From: Hypericum androsaemum
Lineage: Eukaryota > Streptophyta > Magnoliopsida > Malpighiales > Hypericaceae
Reading direction: 5' to 3'
Length of the DNA: 64,000 bases
Assembly: GCA_963995505.1 (NCBI GenBank)
Contig: OZ023186.1
Span: 7,555,070 to 7,619,069 of the forward strand
The translations under genes and the position numbers were made by a program. Within the stretch, counting starts at the first letter, position 1, and every line of letters begins with the position of its first letter. Below are positions 38,401 through 50,400 of this stretch, piece by piece. A model generated the notes under the pieces. It was not told where the DNA came from. It saw nothing but the letters and a program-made list of their open reading frames with translations, and did no database searches.

Positions 38401-41400
38401 TGGTACCGCGCTTGGATAGATTGCTCGGGATGAAAGCATCCAGGACCTTCACTTGTTTAGAGAAAAAACGCCGCAAGTTCTCATGATTCCACTGAGCAGG
38501 GATGCAGTCAACGAACAAGGTTGCCGAGGATGACTGAGTCGCCATTGGGAATTCGGGAAGAATCCAAACTTACCTGTTTCCAGAATGAAGTCCAACCGTT
38601 GCCTAAACCAATATGCGGAGGAGGGTAGGGAAAGGGATTAGGGAGAGGGGAGGGTGTTATGGGAAAGGGTTGGGCTAGTGTACAGGGAGGGTTAGCTGCC
38701 ATGGATAGTTGTTGGAAGGTAGGGGAAGGGTGCTAGAGGGAAGGGGAGAGGTTTCCATGGAAGGGTACCTACTTGACTTCTACCCTCATTCTTTAGTGTC
38801 ATCTTTTCGGAATGCAACCAAAAATATTGTCGCTATTATTGATTAATTTATAACTTTATAAATTAAAAAAATTTATAATCCCGGAAGTATTAAATTTTAT
38901 TCATAAAAAACTTCAGTTATAGGTGAGTATTAAAATTTACTCTATCTGGAAAGCCACTACAACAAAATAGGAAATAGAAGAAAATGTCAGATTTTTGACC
39001 AAAATGGTGTCCATCCAAAAACGTTTTACGACATGGCGTCTTTTTGAAAAGTATTTTGGATATGGTGTTCAAACACAGTACGAGTTTTTTCTTGTACTGT
39101 GTATGTTAGGAATTCAGCAACTAGGGAACAAAACGCGCAAAGAACACGGACGCAAGAGTTTACGTGGTTCGGCCTAATGCCTACATCCACGGAGAGAAAG
39201 GAGAACTTTTATTGATGAGTTTCCGAACCACAAAGCTATACAAAACCTTAGGGTAACATGCCTTTATATAGAGGCAAACCCTTGTTGTACAAGTAACCTA
39301 TCTAGGTCTAATTAGGAGTCCAAAACCTAGTCAGAATAGGAATAGGAATAGGAAATAAGTCTTTCATATTTCTCGCCATCCCAACAATCTCCACCTTGGC
39401 GAGAAATCATCTCGTGGAAGAACCATGAAGCTTCACCCGAACTTCAACAAACTCCACCTTGACAAAACACCGCCCCATGAAGAACCATGAGATCTTGCAA
39501 AACCAATCCGACTCCACCGACTCCATCTCGGACCATAGATAACTGCATCAATAAGACCATCTCAACTTTCTCTTCACCTTTTGTTCAATCACTTGGAGCC
39601 AGCCCCCAAGCTCGAGCTTCTGAGCTTGCTTGGCCTATTCTCTCCAACCTCCATTGAACTCCAACTAGCAAGTCCACCTGCTGAAGCAAACTTGTGACTA
39701 ATAGATGCGCTCTCTATTTTCCGGTCAACCCCATGCTCCGCAACCTCGAACTGCTTCTCCGCTGGACCTTCTTGCCTCATACCAATGCTACATGCCATAG
39801 CATACAAAGGGCAACCTTTTATTCTACTAAGTAGAACCCTCGACATGCCTCGAACTCTACTGTTCGGCCTTGAGTGAGATACCCGATTCGCCCGTGGTAT
39901 CACCAATGGCTTCGCATGCCCAATGCAAAACCTATCCAACACCTTTGACGTGCACGTCCCTTTAGACAACCATAGCAGGGCACAGCTAACAATGCTTCTC
40001 CGAGACAACCATGGCTCTTTGCCAACCATGCCTCCACGAAACAACCATAGCTTGCTATCCATGTCTCCGCGAATCCCAACTACACTCAAACCATCCATGT
40101 CAAGCCTTTGCTCCCTCATACGAACCAACCTTATATGACCTGAGCTTTTTCCCACTTCATCAGACCCATTGATGTGACTCCACCTATAATAATGTTCCCC
40201 ACTAACCTATAGGTATTTTCTTTTACCCTTTATCCCTACCATCGCATCCTTCTCCACCTTCATTAGCATACCTTTATAACTATCACTGTTATAATCCAAG
40301 GTCCCTAATGAAAAGAGATTACCAGGATGCATTGGACTTGATAAGACAGAAAGCCAGTCACCATCCGACCCGTCTGAATATGTGGCCATGGCTGTGGATG
40401 CCGATCCCTCCTCGTTGTCTTGATTCCCAGTTCGTCCTGGATAGTCCCCTTCATGTGCCCTTCTCCGCACTTGAAGCCACTTCCATTGAACTTCTTTGAC
40501 TCCGACCTGGATCCTCTTCCACAACCCAGCTGGTGGCTCCTCATCATCCGCCAAGCACAAGCGAATCTTCGCTACCGCCTTGGCCTCGAACTCTTCCCAC
40601 TCTTGCTCCTCCATCTTCTCAGACTTCTTCTTCGAGAGCGCGATAACCATCCCTTGTTGCACGAGGAGATCCCTGACACGCCTTTGCCATAACCCGAAAT
40701 TCAATAAACCATCGAACTTCACAAGAGCAAATTTCGCGCCGTGATTCGACATCCTCCAACCTTAGCTCTTGATACCACTTATTAGGAATTCAGCAACTAG
40801 GGAACAAAATGTGCAAAGAACACGGACGCAAGAGTTTACGTGGTTCGGCCTAATGCCTACATCCACGGAGAGAAAGGAGAACTTTTATTGATGAGTTTCC
40901 GAACCACAAAGCTATACAAAACCTTAGGGTAACATGCCTTTATATAGAGGCAAACCCTTGTTGTACAAGTAATCTATCTAGGTCTAATTAGGAGTCCAAA
41001 ACCTAGTCAGAATAGGAATAGGAATAGGAAATAAGTCTTTCATATTTCTCGCCATCCCAACAGTGTAAATATACTACGAATTTTTTTTCGTACTTTGCTT
41101 AACTACGAGTTTCTTTTGTTATAGTGTTAATAAGAATATTTATTTAACTTGTACTGCAACGAAGTATGGGAAAACAATGCATTGTATGCTCACACAGTAC
41201 GAGAAAAAAATTTGTACTCTATTGTAGCACCATTTTCGGAATACTTTTTAAAATGACACCATTTTTGTATAATTTTTTGGAATGTATACCATTTTGGAGA
41301 GAAACCAAAATATCATAATAGGTGAGTCGCGACGAGAAGATACGTCGTCATGATAGTCGCTATAACTCGACTACAGCGCTAAAAGAAAAATGTCAAAATA

Positions 41401-44400
41401 TGAATTGGATTCGACGTAGACTTAAGTCGAAAAATTTCACAACTCGCTTATGTTGGTGTTGGAGCACAAAATTAATGTCTCAGATTGATGACGATCTATC
41501 TCCAAATGTGTGCGAATTGGCTCGGGCTCGTAGATACGTGGAGCCCGGGCGAGGGGCCACTCTCGCTCACGTAGGCGAGTCCGGGCGAGAGGCTCCTCTC
41601 GCCGACGTAGGCGAGTCCGAGCAAGGGACTCTTCTCGCTCATGTTGGTGAGCCCGGGCGAGAGACTCCTCTCGCCCACGTGGGCGAGTCATAGTGAGAGA
41701 CTCTTCTCGCTCACGTTGGTGAGCCCGGGCGAGAGGCTCCGCTCGCCCACATGGGCGAGTCCGATCAAGAAACTCTTCTCACTCACATAGGCGAAAGGCC
41801 AAGCGAGAGGCCGAGTGGCGAGAGGCCGAGTGCGAGAGGCCTACAGCGAGAGTCCTAGACGAGAGGCCGAGCGAGAGGCCAAGTGAGAGGCCTACGGCGA
41901 GAGGCCGAGTGGCGAGTGAGAGGCCGAGCGAGAGGCCGAGCGAGAGGCCTACGGGGAGAGGCCAAGCGAGAGGCCATGTGGCGAAAGGCCAAGCGAGAAA
42001 CCTAAGGCGAGAAGACGAGCGAGGAGCCTAAGGCGAGGAGCCGAGCGAGAAGCCGAAGGTGAGAAGCCAACTTGGACCCGAGCGGAAAGCTCATTTGACT
42101 TTCGTAGGCGGGAAGGAAATTCTGGGAATAGGTCCACTTTGGTTAAGGAGGCCGTTAGCTTGAGCCCATTTTGGGATTCACTTTGGGCCTAACGAGATGT
42201 CTGTCTTGGGCGATGACGAACTTGAGTCAAGATTTTGTGTGGGAGATTCGAGAAGGTCAAGACGATCTATATTTTCTTAACTTGAGCCGAGATTCTCAAT
42301 ATTTGGCAAGACTTGGTAAGTTCCTCTTTAGGCCGCGATTGCTTGGTCGTCACATTTTTAAAGCTTCCTATTCGAGGACGGAATCTGCTCATTTAAGAAA
42401 GATGGCTTGTACTGATCCGAGAGGATCCCATCATATTAGGAACAAATAACTTGAAGCGGATCTCTCGGGATTGAGACTTGGAGCCGAAGGTCTTGGAGGC
42501 GGTTTATGATTTTCTATTATGAAGGCGCGGAGGTTAGGTCAAGGCACTCTATATAAGGAGGGCTCGGGCGAGAGAACGGACATCAACAACACAACACACA
42601 ACTACTTTACTTATCATTGTTGATTTTCCTTTCCTTAGTCCGTTGTTCATAGCTTAGCCTAGCCTAACATACTTAGACCGATATTGGGACGACCACTCCG
42701 GATCCGTCTCAGGTTACTTGTTCACTTATTCCCACAACAGTTGGCTACAATTTTTTATATAGTTGTTATTCGGACCCCATTAAATATAATAACCTAGATT
42801 TGAGGCAGATAAAAATATTAATTATCCAGAAAGCCAGTATTGTATCTATGTTTTGGTATCTAATATTAAATATTGGATATTATGTAATGCCTCAATTAAT
42901 CCTTTCTACAGAAACAACAGACCAACTGTAACTTCTATAATTGGAGCCAGAAAAACATTACTAGCAAGTCTCGGAATCTGTATCATGAACCACTTGGGTG
43001 GATTGTTGACAGCTATCATCAAACCTCGGGCAATGTCTCAACTTTAATTTATACGTCCCTATATTACACGAACATATAAATAAAACCACAATTGTATATA
43101 ATTTTCCAAGTGTCAACATATTCTTTGTTATTGGATTTTCAATTTTTTTTTTAAATCTCGACTGTTCATGGTCGAACATGAGAGATTCTAGCTGAGAATA
43201 GCTCTTTTTTGAAAAGTTAATTTTCAACACCTAAAATAAGACGTGTCAATAATTGAATTCTAAATTTTTTTCAATTCCTATACATATTGTGTTATTAGAC
43301 TAATTTTATTTTGACATTTAAGAATAACTTTAGACTTTCGTCAATTCATATAGATCTTTTTCTATTCGTATGTGTTGTACTCAAATCTTTAAAGATTATC
43401 AATTGAAACGACTATCATTGTTAAAGTATCAAGTTTATTGCTATTCAATAGTCGAACATGCAAAATTCTATTTAGGTGCAGCTCCTGGGATGTTATTTTT
43501 TTATCTGTAAGGCTTAAACTTAATGATTTAGGGAATAAAATCTCTTGCGAATAATCTGTTTGTTGTACAGGTTTTCAGAAGTTGGATCATGAAACCTGCT
43601 CATATCTTCTCTATATTCTACATGCTTTACAAGGTGAAAATCTTTTCCAAACCAATTTCGTTAAACTTTCATTAGTAATTGAAAAGAATTATTTGATTTT
43701 CCTCCTGTGCACAAATTTTCCTAGCTACCCCCAATTGAGTGTAACGAACTTATTTGCAAAAATTAGTAAGAATATCATATAACTAAAAAAATATCACTAT
43801 TTTTCATTTACCCATGTATCCATATCTCCCTTTTCTTTTCTTAACTTTATTAAAACCAAAAGAGAAGAAATAATAGAAAAGAAAAATTACACAAATCTCA
43901 AACCCATAGAAGAGTCCTAGCTAATCCATATGCGTGTAGTTGGTGAAACTCAAAAGGGCATTAGGCTGCTCCCCTCCGTTAGATTTTTATTTCTGATCTG
44001 CTAGCTAACTCCATCTTTTGCGAGACAATGCTCTCTTTGATGACCTTCTGGCTGGCTACTTGTGCAATATAGTAGGATGCTCATCTGCTAGATTCCCTCA
44101 TTTCTAACCCGAAAGTATCGACATTGATCGAATAGCAGTATTGACATTTCCCCCCATTTCGACGGAGTCCATAACTTCAAGTTCGTTGGCATTCAAACCC
44201 ATCAAGAAGCGAGCCCCGTCATGACTAGCACCTAATGACCCAACAAACCTGTGAGAGTATCACTCTTCACCTTATACCTCGGAGAGTCGCTAACCCCATT
44301 TGCCTCTCAAAATGGCACCAAAGGCAAGTCCTACTAGGGTCCCCCTTCCGACACCAATTTCGGATGAGCAATCTCTAGCCTCTAGCTCAACATAGCACCA

Positions 44401-47400
44401 TGCTCCCTACTTTTTACCGGGACCACCTCCCCATCCAACACCAAAGTTATTGCTGATTGGGCGTTGTCTACCCTCTGAGTCATGTTCCTCTGAATCTCCG
44501 TATCCGTCAACCCCTCGGCACCATGCCCGTCCACCCTTATCCCTCATTTCAGCCTCAAAACATTAGCTGAAACCATGCGCTCCAAACCAGCATTTAAAAT
44601 TGGTGCCTCCTTTTCTGTCAGCGCTGGAACCTACACTTGTACTTTCCAATCCTGACCCTGGTCATGTTCTAAGTTGCAGGATAACACCAGCTGACGCTTC
44701 AAAACCTGAGATAAGGCAACCCCCATTGAGTCATCCTGCTCCTCGTCCAACAAATCAAACTTATTTGACGTATTAAACGTCGTCCCCAATTGGACGTCCC
44801 CTACTTGGACGTCCCCCAGTGACGCAGCGCAAGCGATAATAATACGTACGAATCCGTTGATCTCACAAGATGCCGGAGTCGTACCAAGGATAGAAGTCTA
44901 CGAATCCGTTGATTCCTCAGAATACCGAAGACAAGACAGGATAAATAACACAAGCCCGTTGATTCTAACAATACCCGGGATAATGTTCTTCAACTATCAA
45001 CACAGATAATTGGAAAGGTTTGTCTGGTAATATTTTTATTATTCAATGATATATCCATTACATGGTTTCGTAGGCATTTTATAAGTCTTAGATAAGGACT
45101 AATCAGCCAACTTATTTAATAATTAGAAGGCCATACGCCTACCCAAGTAAATAGAAGAACCCGTACAACTTCTGATGCAATTAACAAGGACGTAATTAAA
45201 GTAAAAGAAAATTCATGCATGCCTTCTCCGCCAAGGGATCACATTCGTGCCTTCGCAAGAAAACAAAATGCCAGCTCGTCTGCATCATTCTCTCCAGGGT
45301 GGAGAAAATTCATCCACGAATTTTCTGTTGCCTACTCGTACGTTGTGGTTGCACCTGACATTTCCCAGTCCAAATAAATAGTTACTTCAAAATCAAGGAG
45401 CCATGAAAAACTAGAAACTCGACTTGTCGGGCCAATCTTTCAGAATCCTTGAGGGTTTTTCACATGTCCAACAATGGAGAACTTTCCTTATATGCGAACT
45501 TGTCGACTCCAATAAAATCTATATGCTTGACAAGGACGACCTCAAAAGCCCGAGCCATCTGGAATATATGCACATTCACCAACTTGACATCTTCTTCTTG
45601 AATAACACCTAGGCACTTTCTCGAAACAAGACTCTCTCCTTGATCGGCATAAGTAATTTCTTCTTCTCCAACCACCTCGTCATACTTTGGCTCCTTGTCC
45701 TCAAAGGAATTATCTTTCTCATGTTCAACACCTAAGAGGCGTAGAATTATAAGAATCTCACACTTATCAATCTCGTCACCAGGGTAAAAGTCATAGATAG
45801 GTTCACCAATGACTTCCATAGTGTGATTGCTTGGGAATGAACGCGGCACTGATACCAACTGATGCAGCGCAAGCGATAATAATACGTACGAATCAGTTGA
45901 TCTCACAAGATGCCGGAGTCGTACCAAGGATAGAAGTCTACGAATCCATTGATTCCTCGGAATACCGGAGACGAGACAGGATAAATAACACAAGCCCGTT
46001 GATTCTAAGAATACCCGGGATAATGTTCTTCAACTATCAACACAGATAATTGGAAAGGTTTGTCTGGTAATATTTTTATTATTCAACGATATATCCATTA
46101 CATGGTTTCGTAGGCATTTTATAAGCCTTAGATAAGGACTAATCAGCTAACTTATTTAATAATTAGAAGGCCATACGCCTACCCAAGTAAATAGAGGAAC
46201 CCGTACAACTTCTGATGAAATTAACAAGGACGTAATTAAAGTAAAAGAAAATTCATGCATGACTTCTCCGCCAAGCGATCACATTCGTGCCTTCGCAAGA
46301 AAACAAAACGCCAGCTCGTCCGCATCATTCTCTCCAGGGTGGAGAAAATTCATCCACGAATTTTGTGTTGCCTACTCATACGTTGTGATTGCACTTGACA
46401 TTTCCCAGTCCAAATAAACAGTTACTTCGAAATCAAGGAACCATGAAAAACTAGAAACTCGACTTGTCGGGCCAATCTTTCAGAATCCTTGAGGTTGTTC
46501 CACATGTCCAACAACGGAGAACTTTCCTTATATGCGAACTTGTCGACTCCAATGAAATCTATATGCTTGACAAGGACGACCTCAAAAGCCCGAGCCATCT
46601 GGGATATATGCACATTCACCAACTTGACATCTTCTTCTTGAATAACACCTAGGCACTTTCTCGTAACAAGACTCTCTCCTTGATCGACATAAGTAATTTC
46701 TTCTTCTCCAACCACCTTGTCATACTTTGGCTCCTTGTCCTCAAAGGAATTATCTTTCTCATGTTCAACACCTAAGAGGCGTAGAATTATAAGAATCTCA
46801 CACTTATCAATCTCGTCACCAGGGTAGAAGTCATAGATAGGTTCACCAATGACTTCCATAGTGTGATTGCTTGGGAACGAACGCGGCTCTGATACCAACT
46901 AACGCAGCGCAAGCAATAATAATACGTACGAATCCGTTGATCTCACAAGATGCCGGAGTCGAACCAAGGATAGAAGTCTACGAATCCGTTGATTCCTCAG
47001 AATACCGGAGATGAGACAGAATAAATAACACAAGCCCGTTGATTCTAAGAATACCCGGGATAATATTCTTCAACTATCAACACAGATAATTGGAAAGGTT
47101 TGTCTGGTAATATTTTTATTATTCAACGATATATCCATTACATGATTTCGTAGACATTTTATAAGCCTTAGATAAGGACTAATCAGCCAACTTATTTAAT
47201 AATTAGAAGGCCATACGCCTACCTAAGTAAATAGAAGAACCCGTACAACTTCTGATGCAATTAACAAGGACGTAATTAAAGTAAAAGAAAATCCATGCAT
47301 GCCTTCTCCGCCAAGGGATCACATTCGTGCCTTCGCAAGAAAATAAAATGCCAGCTCGTCCGCATCACCCAGTTTCCTATTCAGAGCCCTAAAAGTATCG

Positions 47401-50400
47401 CCCCCAGTAACAACTTCCTTTCCTCTGCCATGCAAAATAGATTACGCCGACATGGTTGCCTGCCATACCCTCTGCGCTCTTTCTTGAGGCTCAAAGCTTG
47501 TCTCACGATGCCATATTTGAGCCCTAGCCACTACCCTCTCCTCTCTTCCCTTAGCTGTAAATGATGCATCCTTGCTTGCTTGCGCTTTCCTATAACTCGC
47601 TAAAGAATTGCCAATAATCTTGCACAATAAACTAAAATCTTGTAATTGTTCATATCCGTCTCCTACCCAAAAGCTTTTCCGAAGTGTCTCGAGCATAATC
47701 TTCTCTTGAAGACCCTATGCCAAATAAACTTCTACCAATACCCGAATCAAATGACCATAGCTTTTATTTAAAGCATCAAATTCGATCTGGATTACATCTC
47801 CAATAGCTTTACCTAAGCCCAAAAAGATTAGCGAGTGCACATGTCTTGGACTTAACCCTTTCAATTTTACTAGACCTTGCCCAATGACGAAGACATCCAT
47901 GTTGGCAAAAAATTTCTGACCCAAAGTTACAAGAAAACATACCTGGGCTGAGTCTCCAAGCTGAATTTTGTGAGAGACAGGTGCGATCCTCCTCGGACAA
48001 AAAGTGAAAGGAAAATAACCCTTCCTGAGGGATAGCATACTTCATCGCGCCACAATCTGTCACAACTTCTGTAACGCCACATGATCTGACCGATTGTCTC
48101 AACAGACCAACACAGGTCTTTTCTAGCGTATTTTGTCCTCACTCACACGCATCTCGAAAAACTTCCCAGGATGTCACCCATCCTGATCCTACTCCCGGCT
48201 AAACACATTTAACCTTGGAGTTCTCACAAAATGTGTGCCAGAAAAGAAGGTACACCTTGTTGATATAGATAGTAACAATCAAATCACTTAAAACTTTTGG
48301 ACAGAACATATCATTTTCGGGGTATCACATTCACCCCTCCTTAAATACGGGACATCTTCATCGCGCCAGACAGAACATAGGACAGTCCTAGAACCGTATT
48401 TGCTCTGATGATAAATAAGTTGTTACGCCCCGGAAAGCAAACATGACAACCGCCACGGAGTAAATAGTCTCTGTAAGGCTTATTCATTAAACTTAAATAT
48501 AATAAAAATTCAAGTCTTCTTTATTTCAATATCTATGAAACCAAAACGTCTTTTAATCTGATAGGACCAATGACTACGAATGCATGCTCAAACCCTCGCT
48601 CTCAATCCCATTTTGCCCCTATGGTACCTGAGACAAGTAGCGCACATGGATGAGTTTAAGAAACTCAATAAGCCAGTAACACATAAGTCACCTAACAACA
48701 CATATATGAAAAGTCACTTAACAAGTTATAACATAAATCAAGGACGCTCCGGAGACTTTTCAAAGTACGACTTGATTCCCGCGGGATACAAACAAATACT
48801 CCTCATGTTCTCGTAGCACATGTAAAATCCAAGATGCACTATGGACCCATAAAATTTCAAGACGTCAAGAGGTATCGACTCTGGGGCCCAAGTAAATCCA
48901 TACGCTTCCCACAATGGGTATGAAATTCAAGATGCACTGTGGTGTCCAAAAAGTGCAGGGAGAACCCGTTCATACGACAAAACAAATTCGATTTTCTTGA
49001 CCAAGAGAAGATACAATCTAATATCATAACAAGTCCAACAAGATACTAGAATTCGAATATCACAACAAGGCCAGGTCAAACAAATAGCATCCCAAACACC
49101 ACGAAACGAAATACCAAGGAAACAAATATTCTTGATCATTCGTACCCAACATTAGAAGGTATACTAAATCATGCAGCTCCTACCTACTATGGACATTAAC
49201 ATGTTTCATACATATATATATAATATATATTAAAATCATTCTGTGTAAGATATACACCCTAGCCATAAAAATATCATCGATTACTAAATATATAATAGCC
49301 CTAGCTATACACAATTAGGTTCTTAATTTGTTCGGCAGTAACCGATTCAATGAAACAGCCATGCATAGTCATAAGTATGTGTCCCTCCATTAACAAGCCA
49401 CGTACACTATATTAACTATAAAAATATTAATGCTTGTCTCGTGCGATTGGCTTCAGGCCATTGAACCATTCGTTTACAGTGTTCTATTATTATCAAAGCA
49501 TTAGACACAAGAATAATGAATCAATATGCGTAAGCAGATGGTACAAATCATACGATTTATTTTAGTAGGTTATTAGGCGATGCGATTAGATTTTTCTAAG
49601 TGAAACATGCTTATAAGATCTACACTGTGGAATATATCGGACGGATGGTTCTAGGAAATCATGAGGCAAAAACGATAATAATATTTCATACAACGTAAAA
49701 CGCAAACCGACTTATCACTCCTCCTTTTTGATCAACTTCGATCCTTTCCTCACAAATCCTATATCAACCCTAAACTTGTTATGGAACGTAGATGCAAAAA
49801 GCAACAAGAAAAAGGAGCGAGAGAGAAGCGCATACCGCTGCCTCAAAGGGTGCTTCTACTCCGTTTATACCTCCTCCTTGTTCACTTGCAAAATTGCCAA
49901 CCTCACCTTGTGGAAGAGACCAAAGTTTCGTGAGTTTAAGTGAGAGGGAAGGGGACGGCCAATACCACTTATATAGAAACGTGGTTAACCTAGTTAGGGA
50001 TTTGTGGAGCATGAACTGATAAAGTATTCGGGTTGACCTGATTAGAATTTTATGGAAATTTACTTTTTCATACATTTATAGTGACTATCCAATTTAGTTT
50101 TTCTGGTTCTTACAACTTACCTCACCACTCACTAAGTGGACATGGCGCAGTTCCCTACGACAGCACCAACCTCCTAATGAAAGAGGGTCGGTCACATTCC
50201 ATAACCCGTTTTGCATGATAACGCTCATCAATTATCAACGAATAATGATCGCGCTTCAGTATCCAAGGAAATATTGTGTCCCTCAAAAGGATTATGTGAT
50301 TAGCACACCAAAACCGCGAAGGAACCACACAGCCGTACCATCACCTGCCCGTCTCGTTGATCGGAATGCCTTCCTCCGCGACTGGATCCACATATGAGCG

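Larger units (their letters stand above)
20735..38791 (-). mobile_element. Chimeric LINE insertion in prenyltransferase intron 6, interrupted by a Ty3 element
   Basis: Perfect 17-bp TSD TTTAGTGTCATCTTTTC at 20718-20734 and 38792-38808. The low-coordinate end has a T-run (minus-strand poly(A)). Read on the minus strand from 38791 there is ORF1, then endonuclease, reverse transcriptase (split by the Ty3 element) and the RVT zinc-binding region, and then, at about 23290, a second partial LINE starting again inside a reverse transcriptase domain and ending with RNase H. There is no poly(A) and no obvious second TSD at the internal junction. All frames carry stops, so the element is dead. Confidence 0.85.
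39104..41062 (-). mobile_element. Ty1/copia deletion derivative (1959 bp) with two 283-bp LTRs
   Basis: TSD GTGTA at 39099-39103 and 41063-41067. LTRs are 39104-39386 and 40780-41062. On the minus strand a primer site close to TGGTATCAAGAGC follows the high-coordinate LTR, and a purine tract (AAGGTGGAGATTG) precedes the low-coordinate LTR. The two LTRs differ at only about four positions, all transition-type. Only gag and a scrap of protease remain inside. Confidence 0.92.
38954..41320. mobile_element. Foldback-type small DNA element, split by a copia element
   Basis: The left arm (38985-39103: CCAAAATGGTGTCC, AAAAGTATTTTGGATATGGTG, CACAGTACGAG) recurs inverted on the right (about 41190-41310: CTCACACAGTACGAG, ATACTTTTTAAAATG, ATACCATTTTGG). 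CACTACAACAAAAT at 38954 and TTTGTTATAGTG at 41128 form a second inverted pair that looks CACTA-like. The outer limits and TSD were not resolved. It has no coding capacity. Confidence 0.55.
44820..47367 (-). mobile_element. Tandem miniature LTR element: three LTRs, two internal regions
   Basis: LTRs of exactly 468 bp at 44820-45287, 45860-46327 and 46900-47367 alternate with two 572-bp internal regions. The whole array has a single 5-bp TSD CCCAG (44815-44819 and 47368-47372). The minus-strand primer site after each upstream LTR is TTGGTATCAGAGC (initiator tRNA-Met). The LTR-internal-LTR-internal-LTR pattern can arise by recombination between daughter elements. Its size places it with TRIM-class non-autonomous elements. 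Confidence 0.93.

Noticed and set aside
40420..40744. Plus-strand ORFs of 90 and 82 codons
   Set aside because: Antisense of the copia gag frame.
41322..41693. ORFs rich in AHVGE / RE units (also 57422-57727 and 52429-52638)
   Set aside because: Translation of the GCGAGAGGC array of the LARD LTR; equally open on both strands.
43582..43782. 66-codon ORF overlapping exon 8
   Set aside because: A frame-shifted shadow of exon 8 continuing into the intron.
44820..47367. CRISPR-like regular repeats
   Set aside because: Spacing and size (468-bp LTRs) are those of an LTR array. No short repeat-spacer pattern exists, and the DNA is clearly plant nuclear.
48150..48240. Possible genuine 5S rRNA gene
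   Set aside because: Partial, with a degraded A-box, embedded in an LTR next to a polypurine tract and primer-site relic.
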